NCBI RefSeq assembly: GCF_021083185.1 | Contig: NZ_JAIGQB010000006.1 | Location: 62,001 to 126,000, forward strand | Origin: Nocardioides furvisabuli | GTDB lineage: Bacteria > Actinomycetota > Actinomycetes > Propionibacteriales > Nocardioidaceae | DNA length: 64,000 bases | Direction of reading: 5' to 3' | Shown: one piece after another, positions 35,272 to 43,617 of the stretch | Layout: the number at the start of each line of letters is the position of its first letter | Numbering within the stretch: the first letter of the stretch is position 1 | The notes under the pieces: generated by a model | What the model was told of the DNA's origin: nothing | What the model saw: only the letters and a program-made list of their open reading frames with translations | The model's database searches: none | Position numbers and translations under genes: made by a program

Positions 35272-36882
35272 GTGGCCGTCACGGTCTTCCGCAACGCTGC
35301 CGTGTTCGACGGTGTCGCGCACCTCGGACGGGTCGGTGACGTCGTGGTGCGCGACGGTCGCGTCGCGGCCGTGGGTGCGGACTCGGTGCCCGCCGGCGCG
35401 CGGGTCGTCGACGTCGACGGCGGGCTCCTGCTGCCCGGCTTCACCGACGCCCACGTGCACCCGGTGCAGGGAGGGCTGGAGCGTCTCGGCTGCGACCTGA
35501 GCGGGCTACCGGCCGACGCGACGGCGTACGTGCGCCACGTCGCCCAGCACACCCGCTCGCGACCCGGCGACGGCTGGGTCCTGGGCGGGGGCTGGGCGAT
35601 GGCGGCGTTCCCCGGCGGCCTGCCGACCGCGCAGCAGCTCGACGAGGTGGTCGGCGATCGTCCCGTCGCGCTGGCCAACCGCGACCACCACGGGATGTGG
35701 GTCAGCACCCGCGCGCTGGAGGTCGCCGGCATCACGGCCCGCACGCCCGACCCTGCGGACGGTCGCATCGAGCGCGATGCCGAGGGGAGTCCGACCGGCG
35801 TGCTGCACGAGGGAGCCATGGCGCTCCTCGACCACGTGCTGCCGCCCGTCGACGACGCCCAGCTCCACGCCGCGCTCCTCGAGGGCCAGCGCCACCTCCA
35901 CTCCTTCGGGATCACCGCCTGGCAGGACGCCATCGTCGGCGCCTACTCCGGCATGCGCGACGTCGGCCCGACCTACGCGCGCGCGGCCGCGAACGGGGAG
36001 CTCACGGGCACTGTGGTGGGTGCCCTGTGGTGGGACCGGGCGCGGGGGCGGGAGCAGGTGACCGACCTCCTCGCGAAGCGCGAGGATTACTCGGGCGGCC
36101 GGTTCGCGGCCACCTCGGTCAAGGTGATGCAGGACGGGGTCGCGGAGAACGGCACTGCGGCGCTCGTCGAGCCCTACCTCGACCGCTGCGGGCACGTCAC
36201 CGACAACGCGGGGATCTCCTTCGTCGACCCGGTGGTCCTGCGCTCCTACGTCGGCGAGCTCGACCACCACGGCTTCCAGGTGCACGTCCACGGCCTCGGC
36301 GACCGGGGCGTGCGCGAGGCGCTCGACGCCTTCGAGGGCACGCACCCCGACCGGCGCCACCACATCGCGCACCTCCAGCTCGTCCACCCCGACGACGTAC
36401 GCCGCTTCGCAGCCCTGGGCGTCGCGGCCAACATCCAGGCGCTGTGGGCCTGCTTCGACGAGCAGATGACCGGGCTCACGATCCCGTTCCTGGGGTCCGA
36501 GCGTGCCGGACGGCAGTACCCGTTCGGCGACCTGCACGCCGCCGGCGCCCGGCTGGTGGCCGGGAGCGACTGGCCGGTGAGCACGCCCGACCCGCTCGCG
36601 GCGATCCACACGGCGGTGCACCGCACGGCGTACGGCGAGCCGGCGCCCGCGGGCACCGAGCCGTTCCTGCCGGAGCAGGCGATCCCCATCGAGGTGGCGT
36701 TCGCCGCCTACACGAGCGGCTCGGCGTGGGTGAACCACCGCGACGACGCGGGAACGGTCCGGCCCGGCGCGGTGGCGGACCTCGTCGTGCTGGACTCCGA
36801 CCCCTTCCTGGAGCCCCACGAGATCGGTCGGGCGCGGGTGCGATCGACCTGGGTCGACGGGGAGTGCGTGCACGAGGCCTGA
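35272..36882 (+). CDS. amidohydrolase family protein (YtcJ-like)
   Basis: A 536-residue metal-dependent hydrolase. DAHVHP is the HxH metal site. HVHGLGDRGV and HHIAHLQLVHPDD provide later His ligands, and LVAGSDWPVS provides the catalytic Asp. The long insert and the GSDWPV motif match the YtcJ/N-substituted formamide deformylase group. The substrate is unknown. GAGGAGG lies 4 nt ahead of the GTG. It is divergent from the permease operon and shares its AT-rich upstream region. Confidence 0.82.
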   Translation: MAVTVFRNAAVFDGVAHLGRVGDVVVRDGRVAAVGADSVPAGARVVDVDGGLLLPGFTDAHVHPVQGGLERLGCDLSGLPADATAYVRHVAQHTRSRPGDGWVLGGGWAMAAFPGGLPTAQQLDEVVGDRPVALANRDHHGMWVSTRALEVAGITARTPDPADGRIERDAEGSPTGVLHEGAMALLDHVLPPVDDAQLHAALLEGQRHLHSFGITAWQDAIVGAYSGMRDVGPTYARAAANGELTGTVVGALWWDRARGREQVTDLLAKREDYSGGRFAATSVKVMQDGVAENGTAALVEPYLDRCGHVTDNAGISFVDPVVLRSYVGELDHHGFQVHVHGLGDRGVREALDAFEGTHPDRRHHIAHLQLVHPDDVRRFAALGVAANIQALWACFDEQMTGLTIPFLGSERAGRQYPFGDLHAAGARLVAGSDWPVSTPDPLAAIHTAVHRTAYGEPAPAGTEPFLPEQAIPIEVAFAAYTSGSAWVNHRDDAGTVRPGAVADLVVLDSDPFLEPHEIGRARVRSTWVDGECVHEA

Positions 36883-36913
36883 GCCTCCCCACGGGTCGTC
36901 CGCGCCTCGCACC

Positions 36914-36960
36914 GGGACCTGTGGCCCTGTCCTCCCCCTGCGTCGAGGACGACGCTGGAG
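36914..36960 (+). promoter_or_regulatory. DosR-like box and core promoter of the second universal stress protein gene
   Basis: GGGACCTGTGGCCCT (36914-36928), a 19-nt spacer and GACGACGCTGGAG (36948-36960) repeat exactly the arrangement at 24169-24215. Here a leader of about 32 nt with GGAGGAGG separates the predicted start of transcription from the ATG. Confidence 0.6.
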
Positions 36961-36994
36961 GTAGGGGCAGGAGCGCTGCCGGAGGAGGACCACC

Positions 36995-37930
36995 ATGGAC
37001 ACCACCACGAAGGACGCCGTCGTCGTCGGCGTCAGCGGACCCGGTCGCGAGACCGCAGCCCTGCGCTGGGCCGTCGAGTGCGCCCGCCGCGACGGATCAG
37101 AGGTGGTGGCCGTGCACGCCTTCCGCACCGCGCTCACCGGCCCGCCCCCGCGCGCGCTGCTGACCTTCGCCGACGCCGCCGACACGGCGCACTGGGTGAT
37201 CAAGCAGGTCGGTGACGAGCTGGCCGAGCTCACGGACGGGACGGTCCCCGTCCGCACCCTCGCCGTCGCAGGCACCCCCGCGCACGTCCTGGTCGACCTC
37301 GGCCGCGACGCCCGGGCGGTGGTGGTGCAGCACCACCTTCCGCACGGCCTGCGCAGGCTCTTCGCCGGCTCGACGGCGTACGCCGTGGCAGCGCACGCCG
37401 GCTGCCCCGTCGTCTCCGTGCCTGCGGACTGGCAGCCCGTGACCGACGCGCCTGGGGAGGTGGTCGTCGGCGTCCACGAGGCAGGTGTGCCGCTCGCCGT
37501 GCTCGAGACCGCGCTCACGCAGGCCGAGGCGACGGGCGCGCCCCTCAGGGTCGTCCACGCGTGGCGCCTCGACGCGGTCTACGACGACATCATCACCGAC
37601 CGCGTCGCCGCCGAGTGGCGCGAGGAGCAGGAACGTGTCCTCACCGCTGTCGTGGACGGCCTGCGCGCGCGGCACCCGGCGGTGAAGGTCACCGTCGAGG
37701 TGCGGCACCAGTGGCCGACCGACGTGCTCGTCGACGACTCGCAGGTGGCCTCGCTAGTGGTCGTCGGCCGGCACGGACCGCGCGCCTTCGAGCCGGCGCA
37801 CCTGGGCTCGCTGGCGCGCACGGTCGTGCGCGAGGCGAGGAGCCCCGTGATGGTCGTGCCCGTGCGCTCGCACCGTGACGCCCCGCAGGACTGGGATCTC
37901 GTCGCCGACGAGATCTCGCCGCAGGCCTGA
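36995..37930 (+). CDS. universal stress protein, tandem Usp domains, first ATP site degenerate
   Basis: A 311-residue two-domain Usp protein. The second half has a good ATP signature, GRHGPRAFEPAHLGS, followed by SPVMVVP. The first half replaces it with QHHLPHGLRRLFAGS, lacking the G-x2-G step, so nucleotide binding there is doubtful. The C-terminus extends 22 residues beyond the fold. GGAGGAGG precedes the ATG. The promoter carries a DosR-like box, so hypoxia or redox induction is likely by analogy with mycobacteria. Confidence 0.88.
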   Translation: MDTTTKDAVVVGVSGPGRETAALRWAVECARRDGSEVVAVHAFRTALTGPPPRALLTFADAADTAHWVIKQVGDELAELTDGTVPVRTLAVAGTPAHVLVDLGRDARAVVVQHHLPHGLRRLFAGSTAYAVAAHAGCPVVSVPADWQPVTDAPGEVVVGVHEAGVPLAVLETALTQAEATGAPLRVVHAWRLDAVYDDIITDRVAAEWREEQERVLTAVVDGLRARHPAVKVTVEVRHQWPTDVLVDDSQVASLVVVGRHGPRAFEPAHLGSLARTVVREARSPVMVVPVRSHRDAPQDWDLVADEISPQA

Positions 37931-37942
37931 GACCGGCGCGGT

Positions 37943-39046
37943 TCAGAGCTCGACGACCTGCCTCAGGGCAGTCCCGGCCGCCAGCTCGTCCATCGCGAGG
38001 TTGATGTCGTCGAGCCCGATGCGCGAGGAGACCAGCGCCTCGACGGGGAGGCGCCCCTCGCGCCACCACTGGGCGAAGACCGGGATGTCGCGCGACGGCA
38101 CGGCGGAGCCGAGATAGCTGCCCATGACCGTGCGCGCCTCCGCGACGAGCTGGAGGGGCGAGATGCTCGCCAGCGCGTCGGGTGGGGGCAGGCCGACGGT
38201 GACCGTGCGGCCGCCGGGGGCGGTCGCGGCGAGGGCGGCCTCGAAGGCGCGCGCACTGCCGGCAGCCTCCACGACCACGTCGCAGCGGGTGCCGGCCGAC
38301 GCCAGCTCCGCCGGGTCGAGCGCAGAGGTCGCCCCGAGCTCGAGGGCCCGCTCGCGCTTGGCCGCGACGCCGTCGACGGCAACCACGTCGCCGGCACCGA
38401 GGGCCACCGCGGTGAGCAGCGCGGCCATCCCCACGCCGCCGAGCCCGACGACCATCACGCTCTGGCCCGGCTCCGGGGGAGCGGCGTTGACCAGCGCGCC
38501 GCCGCCGGTGAGGACCGCGCAGCCCAGCACGGCGGCCACGTCGGACGGCACGTCGTCGCCGACGGCGACGACCGACCGGGCGTCGACCACCGCGTGGGTG
38601 GCGAAGGCCGAGACGCCGAGGTGGTGGTGGACCGGTACGCCGTCGCGGCTGAGGCGGCGACCGCCGCCGAGCAGCTCGCCCGCCGCGTTGCTGGCCGATC
38701 CGGGGCCGCACGGCATCCGCCCGCCGGTGGCGCACCCGGCGCACTCGCCGCAGCGCGGCACGAACGTCATCACCACCTGCTGGCCGACGGCCAGGTCGCC
38801 GACCCCGGCGCCGAGCATCGTGACGCGCCCGCTGGCCTCGTGGCCCAGCAGCATCGGGACCGGTCGTGCCCGGTTGCCGTCGACGACCGACAGGTCGGAG
38901 TGGCACACCCCGGCCGCGGCGATCTCCACGAGGACCTCACCCGGCCCGGGCGGGTCCAGCTCGAGCGTGCCGACCGTGAGCGGCCGCGTCCGCGACCACG
39001 GGCCGGGACGTCCCAGCTCCTCGAGCACTGCTCCGGTGATCTGCAC
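37943..39046 (-). CDS. zinc-dependent alcohol dehydrogenase (MDR)
   Basis: A 367-residue medium-chain dehydrogenase. Catalytic zinc ligands are Cys in GVCHSDLS and GHEASG (His-Glu). The structural zinc cluster PRCGECAGCATGGRMPC is complete. The Rossmann motif VMVVGLGGVGMAAL binds NAD(P). The pattern resembles class III/mycothiol-type alcohol dehydrogenases, but the substrate is not decided by sequence. The GTG start lies 1 nt after the prfC stop, indicating translational coupling with a translation factor that has no obvious functional link. Confidence 0.85.
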   Translation of the reverse strand: MQITGAVLEELGRPGPWSRTRPLTVGTLELDPPGPGEVLVEIAAAGVCHSDLSVVDGNRARPVPMLLGHEASGRVTMLGAGVGDLAVGQQVVMTFVPRCGECAGCATGGRMPCGPGSASNAAGELLGGGRRLSRDGVPVHHHLGVSAFATHAVVDARSVVAVGDDVPSDVAAVLGCAVLTGGGALVNAAPPEPGQSVMVVGLGGVGMAALLTAVALGAGDVVAVDGVAAKRERALELGATSALDPAELASAGTRCDVVVEAAGSARAFEAALAATAPGGRTVTVGLPPPDALASISPLQLVAEARTVMGSYLGSAVPSRDIPVFAQWWREGRLPVEALVSSRIGLDDINLAMDELAAGTALRQVVEL

Positions 39047-39047
39047 G

Positions 39048-40613
39048 TCAGCTCCCGCCCGCGGGAAGGGCCTCGAGCACCAGGTCGGGGTTGTCGCGCG
39101 CGGTGACCATCGCGCGCCACTGGTCGACGAAGAGCGCGAGGTGGGTGCCGTCACTGCGCTGGAGCACCTCCACGCCGCGCATGCCCGCGAGCGCTGCGGC
39201 GCCGGCGGCGTCCGTGCGCCGGGCGACCTGGTAGTCGAGCCGGGAGAAGCGGATCGGGGAGTTGAACTCGTTGGCCATCCGGTCCTCGACGACCTCGAAC
39301 TGCATCGGACCGACCGCCGCCAGGACCGGGTTCTGGTCGCCGCGCAGGTCCGAGCGCAGCACCTGCACCACGCCCTCCTGGTCGAGCTGCTCGATGCCGC
39401 GGCGGAACTGCTTGTAGCGACCGATGTCGCCCGCGCTGGCGGTCACGAAGTGCTCGGGGGCGAAGCTCGGGACCGGTGGGTACTCGATCGGGTCGCCGAC
39501 GTAGACGGTGTCACCGACGCGCAGGGCCTGAGCGTTGACGAAGCCGATGATGTCGCCCGGCTCCGCGGTCTCGACCGCCTGGGTGTCGCGCCCGAAGACC
39601 GACTGGGCGAACTTCGTCGCGAAGGGCCGACCGGTCGAGGCGTGGGTGACGACCATGCCGCGCTCGAACTCACCCGACACCACGCGGGCGTAGGCGAGTC
39701 GGTCGCGGTGGGCGTTGTTCATGCCCGACTGCACCTTGAAGACGAAGGCGCTGAAGTCGTCCTCGACCTTGCGCACCGAGCCGTCCACGCCCTCGGTCGG
39801 GCTGGGGTCGGGCGCGATGTCCAGCAGCAGGTCGAGCAGCTGCGCGACCCCGAAGTTCTGCAGGGCGGAGGCGAACATCACCGGAGTGGTCTCGCCGGCG
39901 AGGAAGCGGTCCTGGTCGTGGTCCGCCTCGTCGAGCTCGAGCAGCTCGTGCTCCTCGACCGCGGCGGCCCACAGGTCGGCGTCGGCCTCCTCGACCTCGG
40001 TCGGGCCCAACCGCCGCTCGGGCGCACGCGTCGCGCCGCCCGCGGTGCGGGTGTACTTCACGAACTCGCCCGTGCGCCGGTCCAGGACGCCGCGGAAGTC
40101 GCCGGCCTCGCCGACGGGCCAGGTCAGGGGAGTGGGTCGCAGGCCGATCTTCTGCTGGATGAGGTCCATCAGCTCCAGCGCCGAGAGGCCGGGACGGTCC
40201 CACTTGTTGATGACCGTCATGACCGGGATCCCGCGCAGCGCGCAGACCTTGAAGAGCTTGAGCGTCTGCGGCTCGAGACCCTTTCCGGCGTCCACCAGCA
40301 TCACCGCGGAGTCGACCGCGGAGAGCACCCGGTAGGTGTCCTCGGAGAAGTCGCTGTGGCCCGGGGTGTCGACGAGGTTGATGACGTGGTCGCGGTAGAC
40401 GAACTGCAGCGCCGCGGACGTGATCGAGATGCCACGGGCCTTCTCCATCGCCATCCAGTCCGACACCGTCGCGCGGCGGTCGCCCTTACCGTGGACGGCA
40501 CCCGCCTCGGTGATCACCCGCGCGTGCAGGGCGAGCGCCTCGGTGAGGGTCGACTTGCCGGCGTCGGGGTGGCTGATGACGGCGAACGTACGGCGGGGGC
40601 GGGTGTCAGGCAC
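39048..40613 (-). CDS. prfC: peptide chain release factor 3
   Basis: A 521-residue GTPase that recycles RF1/RF2 after termination. G1 is SHPDAGKST, G3 DTPGHSDF, G4 NKWD. RGISITSAALQF is the switch I region typical of RF3, and the C-terminal RF3 domain follows. Full length for the family. GTG start at 40613. The downstream alcohol dehydrogenase gene begins 1 nt after the stop, so the two are probably on one message. Confidence 0.95.
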   Translation of the reverse strand: MPDTRPRRTFAVISHPDAGKSTLTEALALHARVITEAGAVHGKGDRRATVSDWMAMEKARGISITSAALQFVYRDHVINLVDTPGHSDFSEDTYRVLSAVDSAVMLVDAGKGLEPQTLKLFKVCALRGIPVMTVINKWDRPGLSALELMDLIQQKIGLRPTPLTWPVGEAGDFRGVLDRRTGEFVKYTRTAGGATRAPERRLGPTEVEEADADLWAAAVEEHELLELDEADHDQDRFLAGETTPVMFASALQNFGVAQLLDLLLDIAPDPSPTEGVDGSVRKVEDDFSAFVFKVQSGMNNAHRDRLAYARVVSGEFERGMVVTHASTGRPFATKFAQSVFGRDTQAVETAEPGDIIGFVNAQALRVGDTVYVGDPIEYPPVPSFAPEHFVTASAGDIGRYKQFRRGIEQLDQEGVVQVLRSDLRGDQNPVLAAVGPMQFEVVEDRMANEFNSPIRFSRLDYQVARRTDAAGAAALAGMRGVEVLQRSDGTHLALFVDQWRAMVTARDNPDLVLEALPAGGS

Positions 40614-40662
40614 CGGCAGAATCTACCGCCGCGAGCGCCGAGCGCCGCTTCCCCGGCCCCGC

Positions 40663-42126
40663 TCAGGTCCCGCAGAAGGTGCGGTAGGCGCCGAACGACT
40701 CGGGTGCCGGCTCGGCATAGCGCTCCATCCCGGGACGCTCGTCGTACGGTGCCGAGACGACCTCGACCAGCTGCTCGAACGGCCCGAGGTCGCCGCCCGT
40801 CGCAGCGACGAGGGCCTCCTCGACCAGGTGGTTGCGGGGGACGTGGACGGGGTTGGTCCGGTCCATGACGGTGGCGTCCGGACCGAGCGTGCGCCAGCGC
40901 TCCACCCAGGCGTCGACACCGGCCAGGTCGAGGAACAGGCTGCGGGCGGGCTCGGCGTCGCCACGTGCGGCGGCGCCGAGGCGGCGGAAGAGCAGGGTGT
41001 GGTCGACGTGGTCGGTCCGCACGAGGTCGAGCAGGTCGTCGGCCAGGCTCGCGACGGTCTCGTCGGGGACGGCGGCCGCGAGGCCGAGCTTGTCGCGCAT
41101 GCCTCGCGTCCAGGCGGCGGAGTAGAGCGACCGGAAGCGGCCCAGGGAGGCGGTCGCGATCGCCACCGCCTCGTCCTGGTCGTCGGCCAGGAGCGGCAGG
41201 AGGGACTCGGCGAAGCGGGCGAGGTTCCACTCCGCCACGACCGGCTGCTGCCCGAAGGCGTAGCGGCCGGCGGTGTCGATCGAGCTGAAGACCGTCGCGG
41301 GGTCGAAGGCGTCGACGAAGGCGCAGGGGCCGTAGTCGATGGTCTCGCCGGAGATCGTCACGTTGTCGGTGTTCATCACTCCGTGCACGAACCCGACCAG
41401 CATCCACCGCGCCACGAGCTCGGCCTGGGCGGCCATGACGGCCTCGAAGAGGGCCAGGTGGGGCCGCTCGGCCTCCGCGGCGTCGGGGTGGTGGCGGGCG
41501 ATGGCGTGGTCGGCGAGCCGTCCCAGGAGGTCGACGTCGCCGGAGGCGGCGGCGTACTGGAAGCTGCCGACGCGCAGGTGGCTGCTCGCGACCCGGGCCA
41601 GCACCGCACCGGGCAGCAGGACCTCGCGCTCGACCTGGCCACCCGTGGCCACGACGCCGAGCGACCGGGTGGTGGGGATCCCGAGGGCGTGCATCGCCAC
41701 GCTCATCACGTGCTCGCGCAGCATGGGCCCGACCGCGGCGAGCCCGTCGCCGCCGCGGGAGAAGGGCGTGCGGCCCGAACCCTTGAGGTGCAGGTCGCGC
41801 AGCCGGCCGGAGGTGTCGGTGAGCTCACCGAGGAGCAGCGCGCGGCCGTCGCCGAGGCGTGGCGACCAGCCACCGAACTGGTGCCCGGCGTAGCCCTGCG
41901 CCACGGGCGCGGCGCCGTCCGGCAACCGGTTGCCGGTGAGCAGGCCGAGGCCCTCCGGCCCGCGGAGCCAGGCGGGGTCGAGCCCCAGCTCTGCGGCCAG
42001 GGACTCGTCGAGGGCGAGCAGCTGCGGCTCGGCCACCTCGCGGGCCTGCCACGCGAGCGCCAGCTCGGGCAGCTCGTCGGCGAAGCGGTGGTCGAGGGCG
42101 AGCGTCGCCGACTCTGTCGTGGTCAC
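40663..42126 (-). CDS. selO: SelO/YdiU family protein AMPylase
   Basis: A 487-residue pseudokinase-fold enzyme that transfers AMP to protein hydroxyl groups, with proposed roles in redox stress. Conserved elements are [34 protein letters not shown] and [22 protein letters not shown] (metal-binding Asn and Asp). The bacterial form here ends [10 protein letters not shown]-terminal Cys is common in the family and is a selenocysteine in eukaryotes. GTG at 42126 overlaps the MFS stop as GTGA. Confidence 0.93.
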   Translation of the reverse strand: MTTTESATLALDHRFADELPELALAWQAREVAEPQLLALDESLAAELGLDPAWLRGPEGLGLLTGNRLPDGAAPVAQGYAGHQFGGWSPRLGDGRALLLGELTDTSGRLRDLHLKGSGRTPFSRGGDGLAAVGPMLREHVMSVAMHALGIPTTRSLGVVATGGQVEREVLLPGAVLARVASSHLRVGSFQYAAASGDVDLLGRLADHAIARHHPDAAEAERPHLALFEAVMAAQAELVARWMLVGFVHGVMNTDNVTISGETIDYGPCAFVDAFDPATVFSSIDTAGRYAFGQQPVVAEWNLARFAESLLPLLADDQDEAVAIATASLGRFRSLYSAAWTRGMRDKLGLAAAVPDETVASLADDLLDLVRTDHVDHTLLFRRLGAAARGDAEPARSLFLDLAGVDAWVERWRTLGPDATVMDRTNPVHVPRNHLVEEALVAATGGDLGPFEQLVEVVSAPYDERPGMERYAEPAPESFGAYRTFCGT

Positions 42127-43409
42127 TTCCTCGACGATACGCCCGGGCCCGAGGCGCCCAGCAGCGCCGGCTCCTCCGACGGCGCCTGCGCGAGGTCCGC
42201 CTCGGCCGCCACGGTCGCGGTCCGCAGCCGCCGCTGCTGGCTCGTCATCAGGACCACCGCGAGCACGGTGGCGCCGACGGTCACGCCGAAGGCAGCCGTG
42301 GCGCCCGAGGCGTCGGCAAACCAGCCGGCGAGGCTGGAGCCGAGGGCGTAGCCCAGGCCGGTGGCGCTGGCGAGCATCGTCATCGCCGCTCCCACCCGGG
42401 CCGGCGGGACGACCCGCTCGGCGAGGGAGAAGACCGCGATCATGTAGGGCGCGACGGCGACGCCGAGGAAGAGGACGGTCACCGTGGCAGTGGCCAGCGA
42501 GCCCACCACGAGCAGCGGCAGGGACAGCACGAGCAGTGCCCACGCGGCCACCAGGGCGCGGCGTTCGTGCCCGATCCGCTCCGGGACGTACGCCGTCGCG
42601 AGCCCGGCGACCGCGCTCCCGACGCCGAGCGTGGCGTGCACCAGGCCCGCGACGCCCGGCGTGCCGGCGTCCGTGGCGAGCACGGTCGCGCCGGTCTGCG
42701 TCGCGCCGAAGAGCATGCCGATGGAGAGCTGCGCGCCGACGAGGACGGCGTACGCCGGGGTCACGAGTCGGCCGGTGCCGGTCGGGCGCTCCTGGGCGTG
42801 GGTGAGCCGGGCGGACGGGTCGAGCGCGAAGGCCGAGCCGAAGACCGCGAGCAGCGCCGCGGCGAGGAGCAGGGCGCCGGAGGGAGAGACGGCGGCGACG
42901 GAGAGGCCGACGAGGGCGGGACCGATCGCGAAGGACGCCTCGTCCGCGGCTCCCTCGTAGGAGAACGCGGCATCGACGAGGCGGCGCTGGTGCCCGCCGG
43001 TGGCGCGGGTCAGCGGCCGCCACCGCACGCGGGCCAGCGGACCGACCTGCGGGAGCATCAGGCCGGTGGCCGCGGCGGCCAGAACGACGGTGCCGTCGCC
43101 GGCGTCGCTGCCCACCGCCGTCACCAGCAGCACCAGCCCGGTGGCGCCGAGCAGGGACTGGGCGAGGACCACGAGTCGCTGCCCGAAGCGGTCGGCGAGC
43201 GTCCCGGCGACCGGGGCGCCGACGGCGTTGGCGACCGCGAGCGCACCGGCGCTGAGGCCGCCGAGTCCGTAGCTGCCGGACGCGGTGGAGACGAGGAGGA
43301 GGGTGCCGAGCTGGCTCATGGCCAGCGGCAGTCGGCCGACGAAGGCGACGAGCACATAGGCCGGTCCGGCGATGTGGAGGAGTCGTCGGTAGGAGGCGAG
43401 AGGTGTCAC
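42123..43409 (-). CDS. MFS transporter
   Basis: A 428-residue 12-helix transporter with an MFS-like loop 2-3 motif, [10 protein letters not shown]. The substrate cannot be predicted, and drug/metabolite efflux is the usual role of this subgroup. GAAGGA precedes the GTG start by 5 nt. The predicted 5' leader contains a GCGTCG-GAA-CGACGC hairpin. The gene overlaps selO by 4 nt. Confidence 0.85.
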   Translation of the reverse strand: MTPLASYRRLLHIAGPAYVLVAFVGRLPLAMSQLGTLLLVSTASGSYGLGGLSAGALAVANAVGAPVAGTLADRFGQRLVVLAQSLLGATGLVLLVTAVGSDAGDGTVVLAAAATGLMLPQVGPLARVRWRPLTRATGGHQRRLVDAAFSYEGAADEASFAIGPALVGLSVAAVSPSGALLLAAALLAVFGSAFALDPSARLTHAQERPTGTGRLVTPAYAVLVGAQLSIGMLFGATQTGATVLATDAGTPGVAGLVHATLGVGSAVAGLATAYVPERIGHERRALVAAWALLVLSLPLLVVGSLATATVTVLFLGVAVAPYMIAVFSLAERVVPPARVGAAMTMLASATGLGYALGSSLAGWFADASGATAAFGVTVGATVLAVVLMTSQQRRLRTATVAAEADLAQAPSEEPALLGASGPGVSSRK

Positions 43410-43425
43410 GGGGGTCCTTCAGGGT

Positions 43426-43440
43426 GCGTCGGAACGACGC
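43426..43440 (-). other. hairpin in the leader of the MFS gene
   Basis: GCGTCG and CGACGC with a 3-nt loop lie just upstream of the ribosome binding site. It could modulate translation, but is not matched to any riboswitch class I know. Confidence 0.35.
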
Positions 43441-43483
43441 GCCGAACCCACCTCCAAGACGCGTGTAACCCTCTGCTGGGACG

Positions 43484-43489
43484 ATTCTA
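43484..43489 (-). promoter_or_regulatory. -10 box of the MFS-selO operon
   Basis: On the minus strand the sequence reads TAGAAT, the same as at the HNH promoter. Transcription would start near 43477, giving a leader of about 68 nt that includes the hairpin at 43426-43440. Confidence 0.45.
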
Positions 43490-43539
43490 GGGAACGGACG
43501 AGCCGCGCACGGAATCGGAGCGCCGGTCAGGCACAGGCG

Positions 43540-43585
43540 GACGTCATGGCCGGTGGTCGCCCGGGCAACCACCCGCCATGACGTC
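43540..43585. terminator. 46-nt near-perfect palindrome between the ABC-F and MFS genes
   Basis: Arms GACGTCATGGC-C-GGTGGT (43540-43557) and ACCACC-C-GCCATGACGTC (43568-43585) pair over 18 positions with one symmetric C-C mismatch. The 10-nt centre contains the palindrome GCCCGGGC. It starts 33 nt beyond the ABC-F stop, so it probably terminates that transcript. No U-tract is present. It also lies upstream of the MFS promoter and could be a regulator site. Confidence 0.6.
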
Positions 43586-43617
43586 GTCTCGTCGCTGAGC
43601 CCGGTGCACCGGAGGAG

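Noticed and set aside
43410..43480. A riboswitch in the MFS leader
   Set aside because: The hairpin does not match guanidine, ykkC or other classes that I can recall, and one short stem is not sufficient.
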